Assembly (NCBI RefSeq): GCF_022637455.1
Contig: NZ_CP093341.1
Span: 1,178,001-1,242,000, forward strand
Direction: 5' to 3'
DNA: 64,000 nt
Source: Lysobacter sp. S4-A87
GTDB lineage: Bacteria; Pseudomonadota; Gammaproteobacteria; Xanthomonadales; Xanthomonadaceae
The notes below the pieces were generated by a model. That model was not told the origin of the DNA, did not search any database, and was given only the letters and a program-made list of their open reading frames with translations. Shown one piece after another: positions 1 through 7,427 of this stretch (positions are counted from its first letter, which is position 1; each line of letters opens with the position of its first letter). Position numbers and translations under genes: made by a program.

Positions 1-408
1 CGCCGATTCCACCTTGCCCTGGCCGATGTCGACCACCAGCAGCTTGCGCGACCCTTCGGTGGTGACGACCGCGCGCCGGTTGCCCGGCAGCAGGCGCATG
101 CCGTGGGGGCGTGTGTTCTCATCCAGCCCGACAGTGCGCACCGGGGCGTCGCTGGCGAGATCGAGCACGCTCAGGCTGTTGCCCGGCGACTGCGACCCGT
201 AGTTGCTGACCAGTGCCGTCCGGCCGTCGCTGCTGACCACGATCTCGTGCGGCCCCTGACCGGTCGCGAACTCGCCGAGCTTGCGCCCATCGCGGGTCGA
301 CAGACGCCAGACGGTGTCGGCCGACTTGTTGCCGACCAGCAGCCCGGTCGAATCCGCGGTCGGCACCACCAGCGCCAGTGACAGGCAAAGCAGGAACGGT
401 CGGATCAT
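1..408 (-). CDS. YVTN-type beta-propeller protein (3' end cut by window)
   Basis: The product begins with a hydrophobic signal-like stretch (residues 1-18, MIRPFLLCLSLALVV), so it is probably exported. It continues with beta-propeller blades of the YVTN/surface-layer type: GLLVGNKSADTVW near residue 20, then EIVVSSDGRTALVSNYG, then RRAVVTTEGSRKLLVVDIG. Such blades typically bind partners or ligands in the periplasm; no catalytic residues are visible. Only 136 codons are inside the window and no stop is reached. The ATG is 30 bp downstream of the moaE stop on the same strand, so it may be the tail of the moa transcript. No specific function can be assigned. Confidence 0.75.
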   Translation of the reverse strand, partial: MIRPFLLCLSLALVVPTADSTGLLVGNKSADTVWRLSTRDGRKLGEFATGQGPHEIVVSSDGRTALVSNYGSQSPGNSLSVLDLASDAPVRTVGLDENTRPHGMRLLPGNRRAVVTTEGSRKLLVVDIGQGKVESA

Positions 409-438
409 CGCGACGACTCCGTGCCCCTTGCGGGGCGG

Positions 439-864
439 TCAGGTCTGCTGCGGGTGCAGCCAGCCGGCGTCGCCGTCGGCATAGCGCTCATGCTTCCAGA
501 TCGGCACGCGTGCCTTGACCTCGTCGATGACGAAACGGCAGGCGGCGAACGCGGCGTCGCGATGGGCGGCGCTCACGCCGACCCATACCGCCAGTTCGCC
601 GATCGCCAGGTCGCCGACGCGGTGCACGCAGCGCGCATCGAGGATGTCGAACTTCGCCAGCGCCTCGGCCAGCACGCGCTCGCCTTCGGCTTCCGCCAAC
701 GCGGCATAGGCCTCGTAGCGCAGGCCATTCACGGCACGACCGTCGTTGTGGTCGCGGACCCAGCCCTCGAAGCTGGCGTAACCGCCGACGCGATCGTCGA
801 GCAGTTGCGCGCGCAGGCTGGCGGTGTCGAACGGGGTTTCGGAAAGATTGAAATGCGTCGTCAT
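439..864 (-). CDS. moaE: Molybdopterin synthase large subunit MoaE
   Basis: MoaE (141 aa, normal length) carries the active site of molybdopterin synthase, which inserts two sulfurs from thiocarboxylated MoaD into cyclic pyranopterin monophosphate. Visible family features are the N-terminal YASFEGWVRDHNDGR segment, the central RCVHRVGDLAIGE segment and the lysine-bearing KARVPIWKHE motif near the C terminus, which holds the catalytic lysines. The reading frame is open further upstream, but that part overlaps moaD in another frame; the ATG at 864, 19 bp past the moaD stop, gives a protein aligned with the family. It is the last moa gene of the leftward run. Confidence 0.95.
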   Translation of the reverse strand: MTTHFNLSETPFDTASLRAQLLDDRVGGYASFEGWVRDHNDGRAVNGLRYEAYAALAEAEGERVLAEALAKFDILDARCVHRVGDLAIGELAVWVGVSAAHRDAAFAACRFVIDEVKARVPIWKHERYADGDAGWLHPQQT

Positions 865-883
865 GTCGTTGCTGCAGTTGCGC

Positions 884-1123
884 TCAGCCGCCGCTGACCG
901 GGGGGATGAAGGCGATCTCGCTGCCGGCGCGAACCGGCTGCTCCCAGCGCGCGAACTCGCCGTCGACCGCCACGCGCAGGCGCTCGTGCGGCAGGACGAA
1001 GCCGTGGCGCGCACGCAATGTGTCGTAGAGGCCCCGCAGGTCGCCTGCGGCCTCGACCCCTTCGCTGGCGACGCCGGCGGCGTCACGCAGGCTGGCGAAA
1101 TACAGCACGGTGGCCGCGGCCAT
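884..1123 (-). CDS. moaD: Molybdopterin synthase sulfur carrier subunit MoaD
   Basis: This 79-aa ubiquitin-fold sulfur carrier ends in Gly-Gly (PPVSGG). That is the tail adenylated by MoeB and converted to a thiocarboxylate before donation to the MoaE active site. The beta-grasp start (VLYFASLRDAAG) and late ValAspGly/GSEIAFIPP segments match MoaD. The ATG at 1123 shares one base with the moaC stop (TGATG), which implies translational coupling and fixes the start. moaE follows 19 bp downstream. The MoeB partner is not in the window. Confidence 0.94.
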   Translation of the reverse strand: MAAATVLYFASLRDAAGVASEGVEAAGDLRGLYDTLRARHGFVLPHERLRVAVDGEFARWEQPVRAGSEIAFIPPVSGG

Positions 1124-1653
1124 CAGGTCGCTCCAAAGTCGTGGCGGCCGCCGCGCTTGCCCAGCACGCGCGCCGGGCCCAGCACGATCGCGTGCGACAG
1201 CGCCTTGCACATGTCGTAGACCGTCAGCGCCGCCACGGTTGCGCCGGTCAGCGCTTCCATCTCCACGCCGGTGCGGTGCGTCGTGCGCACGCTGCATTCG
1301 ATGCGCAGCGTGGTCGCGCCATCCCAGTCGATGCCTATCCGGCAGCCGTCGATCGGCAGCGGGTGGCAGAACGGGATCAACTCGTGCGTGCGCTTGACCG
1401 CCATGGTGCCGGCGATGATCGCGGTATCGACGATGCCGCCCTTGGCGCTCTTCAACCCGGAAGCGCGCAACTGCGCGGCCACCGCGGCTGGAAAGCGCAC
1501 CTTGCATTCGGCACGCGCCTCGCGCGCAGTCGCCGCCTTGGCCGACACGTCGACCATGGCCGGACGACCGTCAGGGTCGATATGGGTGAGCTGCCTTGGC
1601 ACGGCCTGCTTTGGCGCGGGCTGCTTTGGCACGGGCTGTCTCTTCGCTTTCAT
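1123..1653 (-). CDS. moaC: Cyclic pyranopterin monophosphate synthase MoaC
   Basis: MoaC (176 aa) converts the 3',8-cyclo-GTP made by MoaA into cyclic pyranopterin monophosphate. Family motifs present are [32 protein letters not shown], the [12 protein letters not shown] active-site loop and the [10 protein letters not shown] segment with the catalytic Asp/Lys. The start abuts the moaA stop directly. The product has an unusual basic, proline-rich N-terminal extension of about 20 residues ([15 protein letters not shown]) before the conserved core. It is encoded by a 15-bp tandem repeat and makes the protein slightly longer than the usual ~160 aa. The extension is probably dispensable. Confidence 0.95.
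   Translation of the reverse strand: MKAKRQPVPKQPAPKQAVPRQLTHIDPDGRPAMVDVSAKAATAREARAECKVRFPAAVAAQLRASGLKSAKGGIVDTAIIAGTMAVKRTHELIPFCHPLPIDGCRIGIDWDGATTLRIECSVRTTHRTGVEMEALTGATVAALTVYDMCKALSHAIVLGPARVLGKRGGRHDFGAT
1591..1635. repeat. 15-bp tandem repeat at the start of moaC (3 units)
   Basis: Three consecutive 15-bp units of the form CTGCYTTGGCRCGGS occupy 1591-1605, 1606-1620 and 1621-1635, with a decayed fourth unit to 1650. On the coding strand they encode the repeated Pro-Lys-Gln-Ala/Pro peptide of the MoaC N terminus. The unit is a multiple of three, so copy-number change keeps the frame. Confidence 0.85.
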
Positions 1654-2691
1654 TCAACCGCCAATCAGAAACATCTCGACATGCCGGCGCGATGCGCCAG
1701 CCGCACCGCGCAGTTCGCTGTAACGGTCGCCGCGGTGCGCCCACAGGCTGGCCGCGCGCTCGCGCAGCGCTGATTCGCCCTGCGCCAGTGCCGGCCGCAG
1801 GTCGTGGCCCTCGGACGCGAACAGGCAGGTATAGAGCTTGCCGTCGGCGGACACGCGGGCGCGATGGCAGTCGCCGCAGAACGGTTCGCTGACCGAGCTG
1901 ACGAAGCCGACTTCGCCCTGGCCATCGGCGAAGGCATAGCGCGAGGCGACTTCGCCACGGTAATTGGCCTCCAGTGCACGCAGCGGCCAGCGCGCGGCGA
2001 TGCGGTCGCGCAGTTCCGCCGAAGGCACGACGCGGTCGCGCACCCAGCCGTTGCAGGTGCCCACGTCCATGTATTCGATGAAGCGCAGCACATGGCCGCT
2101 GCCGCGGAAGTGCTCGAGCAGCGGCAGCACCTGGTCGTCGTTGATGCCGCGCTCGACCACGCAGTTGAGCTTGATCGAAGCGAACCCCGCCACCCGCGCA
2201 GCCTCGATGCCGGCCAGGACATCGGCGATGTCGCCACGGCCGCCGCTCATCCGCTTGAAGCATTGCGGATCGAGGGCATCGAGGCTGACCGTGATGCGGC
2301 CAAGCCCGGCATCGCGCAGCGCGCGCGCCTGCGCCGCCAGCAGCGAACCGTTGGTCGTCAACGCGATGTCATCCAGGCCGCCGATCGCGGCCAGCCGCTG
2401 CACCAGCTGCGGCAGCCGCTTGCGCAGCAAGGGCTCGCCACCGGTCAGGCGCAGCTTGTTGACGCCGAGCGCGACGAAGCCGCGCACCAGCGTCTCGATT
2501 TCGTCGAACGACAGCCGCGACGCCGAGTCGAAACCGTAATCGTCCGGCACGCGATCGGCTGGCATGCAATACGGGCAACGGAAATTGCAGGCCTCGATCA
2601 CCGACAGGCGCAAGTCGCGCAGGGGCCGGCCGCGCAGGTCCAGCGGCAGCGGCGTGGCGGTCGAGGTCGTTGGAGCTGGAACGGCACTCAT
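1654..2691 (-). CDS. moaA: GTP 3',8-cyclase MoaA (radical SAM)
   Basis: MoaA (345 aa) starts molybdenum cofactor synthesis by radical-SAM conversion of GTP to 3',8-cyclo-7,8-dihydro-GTP. The N-terminal [4Fe-4S] motif CNFRCPYC lies near residue 35, followed by LTGGEPLLR. The second cluster that binds substrate is seen in FCGDCHRARVSADGKLYTC near residues 265-285, and the protein ends in the family's functional GG tail (FLIGG). The frame is open upstream inside the MBL gene, but the ATG at 2691 forms an ATGA overlap with that gene's stop and gives a standard length. moaC follows with no gap. Confidence 0.96.
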   Translation of the reverse strand: MSAVPAPTTSTATPLPLDLRGRPLRDLRLSVIEACNFRCPYCMPADRVPDDYGFDSASRLSFDEIETLVRGFVALGVNKLRLTGGEPLLRKRLPQLVQRLAAIGGLDDIALTTNGSLLAAQARALRDAGLGRITVSLDALDPQCFKRMSGGRGDIADVLAGIEAARVAGFASIKLNCVVERGINDDQVLPLLEHFRGSGHVLRFIEYMDVGTCNGWVRDRVVPSAELRDRIAARWPLRALEANYRGEVASRYAFADGQGEVGFVSSVSEPFCGDCHRARVSADGKLYTCLFASEGHDLRPALAQGESALRERAASLWAHRGDRYSELRGAAGASRRHVEMFLIGG

Positions 2692-3461
2692 GACAGTTCC
2701 GCCTGCATCGCCGTCGGATCTTCCAGCGCGACGACCTGGCCCGGATGGGCGACACGGTAGCCGCGGGCGGCGAGGATCTGGCCTTCCTCGCGGTTGCCGT
2801 AGTGGTACAGCAGGCAGCGCTCGAGCAGCGCCGGCGGGTACTCGCGCTCGAGGTCGTCGATGCCGCTGTGCGAGGGGTTGCCGTGCAGCGCGCAGTCGTG
2901 GGCGATCAACTCGCCCGCGTCGGCGAAGCGCGCCAGCATCTCCGGGATCGGGCGGGTGTCGCCGGTCCACACCACGCTGCCATGCAGGCGCAGGCCATAG
3001 GCGGTCTCGGGCCAGTGATGGCGCGTCGGGAACACTTCCAGGCGCACGCCGTCGTGCCAGAACGAGCCGCCGACCGGAATCACCTGGAAAGCATCCCAGA
3101 AGTTGACCCCACCTTCGGCCAATGCGTTCGGATAGTCGCCCACCCGCTGGTGCAGCAGCGGCACCACGGTGGCCGGCACGTACAGGCGCACCTTGCCGCG
3201 CCGCGCCGGGTCGAAGAAGGTCGAGACGAAAAGGCGCTCGAAACCGGCGACATGGTCGAGGTGGGTGTGGGTGATGTACAGCGCCGACGGCGCGTCACCG
3301 TAATACGCCTGGTAGGCGGTCAGGCCCTCGCCGCCACAATCGATGGTCAGCCACGGCACGCCATTGCGTTCGATCGTCGCCATGGCTGAGCCGAGCTCGA
3401 CCGCCGACGCATTGCCGACTCCGTGCAGGCGAAGTTGCCAAACCGTGCTCGGTGAAACCAT
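2688..3461 (-). CDS. MBL-fold metallo-hydrolase (RNase Z-like fold)
   Basis: This 257-aa metallo-beta-lactamase-fold protein has the zinc motif THTHLDHVAG (HxHxDH, near residue 70). Later ligand-bearing segments are TRHHWPETAYG, WTGDTRPIPE and HDCALHGNPSHSG. The layout recalls RNase Z-type phosphodiesterases, but the RNase Z exosite is not evident and the substrate is unknown. It overlaps moaA by 4 bp (ATGA) and starts 2 bp after kdkA, so it is probably co-translated with both. Whether it serves cofactor synthesis, LPS synthesis or neither cannot be told. Confidence 0.85.
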   Translation of the reverse strand: MVSPSTVWQLRLHGVGNASAVELGSAMATIERNGVPWLTIDCGGEGLTAYQAYYGDAPSALYITHTHLDHVAGFERLFVSTFFDPARRGKVRLYVPATVVPLLHQRVGDYPNALAEGGVNFWDAFQVIPVGGSFWHDGVRLEVFPTRHHWPETAYGLRLHGSVVWTGDTRPIPEMLARFADAGELIAHDCALHGNPSHSGIDDLEREYPPALLERCLLYHYGNREEGQILAARGYRVAHPGQVVALEDPTAMQAELS

Positions 3462-3463
3462 GC

Positions 3464-4213
3464 TCAGTAGCCTCGCTCCCAGGCGCGATCGTAGGCCTCG
3501 CGCAGACGGCCGAAATCGCGTTCCACATCCTCGACGCTGCGGTTGCCGCGCAGCTTCAGCAGCGACCTCTTGAGGCGTGCGAGGTTGCGCTCGCGCCAGC
3601 CGGTGGCGGGAATGCGCATGCGGCCGCGGTCGAGGTCGATGATCCAGCCTCTACCGGTGGTGGTGAACAACAGGTTGTGGGCGTTGAGGTCGGCGTGGTC
3701 GAGGCCGGCGCGGTGGGCACGGGCGATCAGGCGACCGGCCTCCTCCCAGGGCGCGCCGTCGCCGGCAACCGCGGCGCGGTCGGCCAGGGTGCGCACGTCA
3801 TCGAGGCGCTCGAGCAGGATCGCGGCGCGGTAGAACATGCCATCGCGGCGATAGCAGGCGGCGATCGGACGCGGTACCGGCACGCCCTTCTCGGCCATGG
3901 TCCGGGTCAGGCGGAACTCGGCGAAGCTGCGCGTGCTGGCGGCACCGTGCCACCAGTAGCGGTCGCGGCTGACGCGTGCGGCCATGCCGCCGCGCAGGTA
4001 ACGCCGCAGCAGCGCCGGGCCGAATGGCGCATCGACGAACCAGGCACCACCGCGTCCGCCGCTCTCGACCGGGCGCGCACGCTGTTCCCAGAACGACGGC
4101 ACGAACCACTCCGGGCTCGCTTGCCGCACCCGGTTGCGGTCGAACAGAATGGCTCCGTATCCGCTGTCGTCGCGGAACGGCGTCAACTCTTCGGTAGCAT
4201 CGAACCCCGTCAT
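3464..4213 (-). CDS. kdkA: 3-deoxy-D-manno-octulosonic acid (Kdo) kinase KdkA
   Basis: KdkA (249 aa) phosphorylates the 4-OH of the single inner-core Kdo of lipid A-Kdo at the inner face of the cytoplasmic membrane, in lineages with mono-Kdo LPS cores such as Haemophilus and xanthomonads. The kinase-like catalytic loop HADLNAHN lies at residues 173-180 (Asp175 candidate base), and the metal-binding IDLDRG at about 192-197 replaces DFG. Upstream are the [10 protein letters not shown] helix and VPVPRPIAA hinge region. The gene heads the leftward run into MBL-moaA and is divergent from opsX, its usual functional partner. Confidence 0.92.
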   Translation of the reverse strand: MTGFDATEELTPFRDDSGYGAILFDRNRVRQASPEWFVPSFWEQRARPVESGGRGGAWFVDAPFGPALLRRYLRGGMAARVSRDRYWWHGAASTRSFAEFRLTRTMAEKGVPVPRPIAACYRRDGMFYRAAILLERLDDVRTLADRAAVAGDGAPWEEAGRLIARAHRAGLDHADLNAHNLLFTTTGRGWIIDLDRGRMRIPATGWRERNLARLKRSLLKLRGNRSVEDVERDFGRLREAYDRAWERGY

Positions 4214-4281
4214 CCCCCGGAGTCTAGCAATTCACGTGCCCAGCAACCTGCCTTCACGCGCCGCATGCATTCCGCCTGGGC

Positions 4282-4303
4282 GGATCGACCGCGGATCGAC
4301 CGC
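4282..4303. repeat. 11-bp tandem repeat in kdkA-opsX spacer
   Basis: GGATCGACCGC occurs twice in tandem (4282-4292 and 4293-4303), followed by a degenerate copy (GGGGCGACCGG). It lies in the 155-bp divergent spacer between kdkA and opsX, where both promoters should be. No clear -35/-10 pair could be picked out by eye. Confidence 0.7.
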
Positions 4304-4368
4304 GGGGCGACCGGGCACGAGCCGCCCGCCCCCGGCCCGGCAATCGGCTTCCCGATGGCCGGGCCTGC

Positions 4369-5490
4369 ATGGATGCGCCTCCGATGAAGCCCGGTAGTTC
4401 TGCACCACCACAATCGATTTGCCTGCTGCGCCTGTCTGCGCTGGGTGACGTCACCCATGTCGTGCCGCTGGTGCGCACGTTGCAGGCCGCCTGGCCGCAG
4501 GTGCGGATCACCTGGGTGATCGGCAAGGGCGAGTACCGCCTGCTGGCCGGCCTGCCGGGCGTCGACTTCGTCGAGTACGACAAGAAGACCGGCCTGGCCG
4601 GCATGCGCGCCCTGCGCCGCGAGTTGCGCCAGCGCCTGGGCGAAAATCAGCGCTTCGACGTGCTGATGCAGATGCAGGTCGCTGCGCGCGCGAACCTGCT
4701 GTCGGCCTTCATTCCGGCACGCCGGCGGATCGGCTACGACCGTTCGCGGTCGAAGGACCTGCACGGATTGTTCGTCAACGAACGCATCCCCGATCGCCCC
4801 GGCATCCATGTACTCGATGCGATCGGCAGTTTCTGCGAACCGCTCGGCCTGCACCAGGACCGGGTGCTGTGGGACTTGCCGGTACCCGACGAGGCGCGGC
4901 AATGGGCGCGCGCGCAATGGCCCGACGACGGCATGCCGACGATGCTGGTTTCGCCCTGCTCCAGCCATGCCCGGCGCAACTGGCGCCCCGAGCGGCATGC
5001 GGCACTGGCCGACCACGCCGTCGCGCGCGGCTGGCGGGTGGTGATGTGCGGCGGGCGCAGCGAGCTGGAGCGGAAGACCACCGACGCGATCATGGCCGCC
5101 ATGCGCCATCCGGCACTGGACCTGGTCGGCAAGGACACCCTCAAGCAACTGCCTGCCCTGCTCGAACGTGGCCAGTTGCTGGTCACGCCCGACTCCGGCC
5201 CGATGCACATCGCCAACGCCATGGGCACCCGGGTACTGGGCCTGCACGCGGCCAGCAACCCGGCCCGCAGCGGCCCCTACAGCGACCGCCGCTACTGCGC
5301 CGACCGCTATGACGACGCAGCGCGCAAGTACCTGGGCAAGCCGGCCGCGGAGCTGAGCTGGGGCACCAAGATCGAGCACGACGGTGTCATGGACCTGGTC
5401 ACGGTCGAAGACGCGATCGCTGCGTTCGAGCGCTACTGCGCCGAGCAATTGCCGCCACGCGCGGCCCCAGCAAGTCAGGAGACGAACTGA
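4369..5490 (+). CDS. opsX: ADP-heptose:LPS heptosyltransferase (GT9), OpsX-like
   Basis: This 373-aa GT9 glycosyltransferase is expected to add the first heptose to phosphorylated Kdo of the LPS inner core at the cytoplasmic membrane. N-terminal SICLLRLSALGDVTHVVP is the acceptor-domain signature, and TPDSGPMHIANAMGT (about residues 270-284) is the ADP-heptose-binding motif of GT9. The gene is divergent from kdkA; in Haemophilus influenzae opsX and kdkA are also neighbours and act in sequence. Two in-frame ATGs (4369, 4384) are possible, neither with a strong ribosome site. It overlaps the next gene by one base (TGATG). It could alternatively be named waaC. Confidence 0.85.
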   Translation: MDAPPMKPGSSAPPQSICLLRLSALGDVTHVVPLVRTLQAAWPQVRITWVIGKGEYRLLAGLPGVDFVEYDKKTGLAGMRALRRELRQRLGENQRFDVLMQMQVAARANLLSAFIPARRRIGYDRSRSKDLHGLFVNERIPDRPGIHVLDAIGSFCEPLGLHQDRVLWDLPVPDEARQWARAQWPDDGMPTMLVSPCSSHARRNWRPERHAALADHAVARGWRVVMCGGRSELERKTTDAIMAAMRHPALDLVGKDTLKQLPALLERGQLLVTPDSGPMHIANAMGTRVLGLHAASNPARSGPYSDRRYCADRYDDAARKYLGKPAAELSWGTKIEHDGVMDLVTVEDAIAAFERYCAEQLPPRAAPASQETN

Positions 5491-5840
5491 TGGCTGCCTG
5501 GTTCACCGTGGTCGCGCCGCTGCTGCCGGAACTGATCCGCGCCGCCCGTCCGATGTTCACCCGCGGCAAGGAGCCGACCCAGATTCCGCAGCAGATCCGC
5601 GAGCTGCAGGACGCGGTCGACCTCAACCACCAGGCGATCAAGACCCTCGCCGCCGAAATGGAAATGACCATCACGGCGCTCAAGCAGGCATCGCTGGAAC
5701 TGGAGCGCACGATCGACGGACTGCGCCAGCAACAGGCCGTGCAGGAACATCGCCTGATGCGGGTGCAGATCGTGGCGGCGGTGGCCGCGACCGTGGCGGC
5801 GCTGTCGTTTGCGGTGGCTGCCTACGCGCTGGCCACCTGA
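5490..5840 (+). CDS. Small coiled-coil protein with C-terminal membrane helix
   Basis: This 116-aa protein of unknown function is translationally coupled to opsX (stop/start TGATG). Residues about 32-90 form a polar, heptad-like helix (QIRELQDAVDLNHQAIK, LELERTIDGLRQQQAV), likely a coiled coil. Residues about 93-114 (VQIVAAVAATVAALSFAVAA) are a single transmembrane helix, which predicts a tail-anchored inner-membrane protein. The first 15 residues are also hydrophobic. Position suggests a link to LPS-core assembly, for example scaffolding, but no known family is recognised. Confidence 0.75.
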   Translation: MAAWFTVVAPLLPELIRAARPMFTRGKEPTQIPQQIRELQDAVDLNHQAIKTLAAEMEMTITALKQASLELERTIDGLRQQQAVQEHRLMRVQIVAAVAATVAALSFAVAAYALAT

Positions 5841-5845
5841 CTCGT

Positions 5846-5871
5846 GCGGGAGCGAGCTGATTCGCTCCCGC
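5846..5871. terminator. Hairpin between convergent genes
   Basis: A 10-bp perfect stem (GCGGGAGCGA / TCGCTCCCGC) with a 6-nt loop lies between the converging coiled-coil gene and the DUF6165 gene. There is no U-tract, so it is a likely but weak bidirectional terminator. Confidence 0.55.
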
Positions 5872-5881
5872 CGGGGAAGGA

Positions 5882-6289
5882 CTACGGCGTCGCGCCGGTC
5901 CGGTAGTCCTGGTAGGACTTCTCCTCGACATAGGCCGAGCCCAGCGCGAGGTTGATGTCCTTCTTGATGCGGGCGCGCTCGTCGTTCTCGAAGTAGACGC
6001 TGCGGGCCAGGCGCACGAACTCGTCATCGAAGGCCTGGGCCTTCTCCTTGATGCGGATGTCGTCCTCGATCACCCACAGGCGCTCGTTGACGGCCTTGAG
6101 GTCGGCGCGCAGGCGGGCGATGTCCTTGCCGGCAGCCGGATGCGCCATCCAGGTCTGCTCCAGCGCGGACAGTTCATTGCGGACATTGGCCAGCTTGGCG
6201 GGGTCGCTCATGCGCTCGGACTTGATCTGCAGGATCGCGATCTTGTCGAGCAGTTCGCCAAAGGACACCGGGACCAGGATTTCGGACAT
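5882..6289 (-). CDS. DUF6165 family protein
   Basis: This 135-aa soluble, highly charged and largely helical protein begins SEILVPVSFGELLDKIAIL. It matches the DUF6165 pattern: an opening VSFGELLDKI segment, a long basic/acidic helix (IKSERMSDPAKLANVRNEL), then RLRADLKAVNERLW and the tail KKDINLALGSAYVEEKSY. No signal peptide or catalytic motif is visible. The function of the family is unknown, although relatives are often found near polysaccharide or LPS genes, which fits the adjacent opsX/kdkA. It is convergent with the coiled-coil gene. Confidence 0.8.
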   Translation of the reverse strand: MSEILVPVSFGELLDKIAILQIKSERMSDPAKLANVRNELSALEQTWMAHPAAGKDIARLRADLKAVNERLWVIEDDIRIKEKAQAFDDEFVRLARSVYFENDERARIKKDINLALGSAYVEEKSYQDYRTGATP

Positions 6290-6408
6290 GACGACGCCGT
6301 TCGTTCAGGGGAGCGATAGTGTAGCCGGCCGAAGTTGTCGGCGACCGGACGCCGGTGCTTGCCGCAGGCGCGCAAGCCCCGTAGAATTCCCGGCTCGCTG
6401 CACCATCC

Positions 6409-6499
<91 letters not shown>

Positions 6500-6505
6500 G
6501 ATTCA

Positions 6506-6540
6506 CGCAAACGCCCCCTCGTGGGGCGTTTTGCGTTTTG
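6506..6540 (+). terminator. Rho-independent terminator after tRNA-Ser
   Basis: A strong stem (CGCAAACGCCCC / GGGGCGTTTTGCG, loop CTCGT) is followed by GTTTTG. It sits 6 bp past the CCA end of the tRNA. Confidence 0.85.
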
Positions 6541-6680
6541 CGGTCATTGGCCGGCGCAGGCCATGTCCGGCGCCGATATTGCGTTGCCGCCCCCGCCTTT
6601 TCCTTGCCTCGCGGCCGCTCGGCCACGATGATTCCGTTATCCGCCATCAAGCACCTGACAGCGACCGGCATGATCGACGC

Positions 6681-7385
6681 ATGATCGAATTCGGACACCT
6701 CACCCACGTCGGCCTGCGCCGCGAGCTCAACGAAGACACCTATTACGGTGACGGCGAGCTGGGTCTGTGGCTGGTCGCCGACGGCATGGGCGGTCACGAA
6801 TACGGCGAGGTCGCAAGCGCGCTGGCACGCGAGACCATCGTCCGCGAGATCCGCGACGGCACGCCGCTGGCGCAGGCCATCCGCATCGCCGACGAAGAGA
6901 TCATCCGCACGTCCAAGCGCCGCAACGACGCACTGCCGATGGGAACGACCGTGGTCGCCGCGCGCATCGCCGGCAACCGCTTCGAAGTCGCCTGGGTCGG
7001 TGACAGCCGCGTGTATCTGTGGCGCGAAGGCCACCTTGCCCAGCTGTCGCAGGATCACAGCTATGTCCAGGAGCTGATCGCCAACGGCGCGATCACCCAT
7101 GAACAGGCGCGCAGCCATCCCCACCGCAACGTGGTGACGCAGGCCCTGGGTGTGACCGATCCGCGCAACCTCAACGTCGAGACCATGACCGGCGAACTCA
7201 GGCCGGGCATGCAGCTGCTGCTGTGCAGCGACGGCTTGACCGAGGAGGTCGATGACCGCGGCATCGCCAGGGTGCTGGCGCAGGACGACTGCAGCGCGCA
7301 GGAATGCGTGGACTCGCTGGTCGCCGCTGCGCTGGATGGCGGCGGCTCCGACAACGTCACCGTGATCCTGGTCCGCCACCACTGA
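6681..7385 (+). CDS. PP2C-family serine/threonine protein phosphatase
   Basis: This 234-aa protein is a PP2C/PPM metal-dependent phosphatase (Stp/PrpC-like). It carries the metal and catalytic motifs in order: RxxNEDT (LRRELNEDTYYG), VADGMGGHEYG near residue 33, AWVGDSRVYLW near residue 108, LCSDGLTEEV and GGSDNVTVI at the end. It removes phosphate from Ser/Thr targets in the cytoplasm. The cognate kinase is not in the window, and related loci often pair it with an Hanks kinase, FHA or type VI secretion genes, none of which occur here. The ATG at 6681 was chosen because the frame upstream runs through the tRNA terminator. Confidence 0.92.
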   Translation: MIEFGHLTHVGLRRELNEDTYYGDGELGLWLVADGMGGHEYGEVASALARETIVREIRDGTPLAQAIRIADEEIIRTSKRRNDALPMGTTVVAARIAGNRFEVAWVGDSRVYLWREGHLAQLSQDHSYVQELIANGAITHEQARSHPHRNVVTQALGVTDPRNLNVETMTGELRPGMQLLLCSDGLTEEVDDRGIARVLAQDDCSAQECVDSLVAAALDGGGSDNVTVILVRHH

Positions 7386-7390
7386 TCGCA

Positions 7391-7409
7391 GCCCGGCCTG
7401 TCGCCGGGC
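7391..7409. terminator. Hairpin between converging PP2C gene and dnaQ
   Basis: GCCCGGC / GCCGGGC stem of 7 bp with loop CTGTC in the 42-bp convergent gap; no U-tract on either strand. Confidence 0.45.
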
Positions 7410-7427
7410 CGCGCCGTTCGCAGGGAC

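Noticed and set aside
2692-2970. N-terminal extension of MoaA overlapping the MBL gene
   Set aside because: The extension reads the MBL gene in another frame; the ATGA overlap at 2688-2691 marks the real start.
2691-3461. Moco riboswitch ahead of moaA
   Set aside because: moaA is internal to the run and overlaps coding sequence; there is no leader space for the riboswitch.
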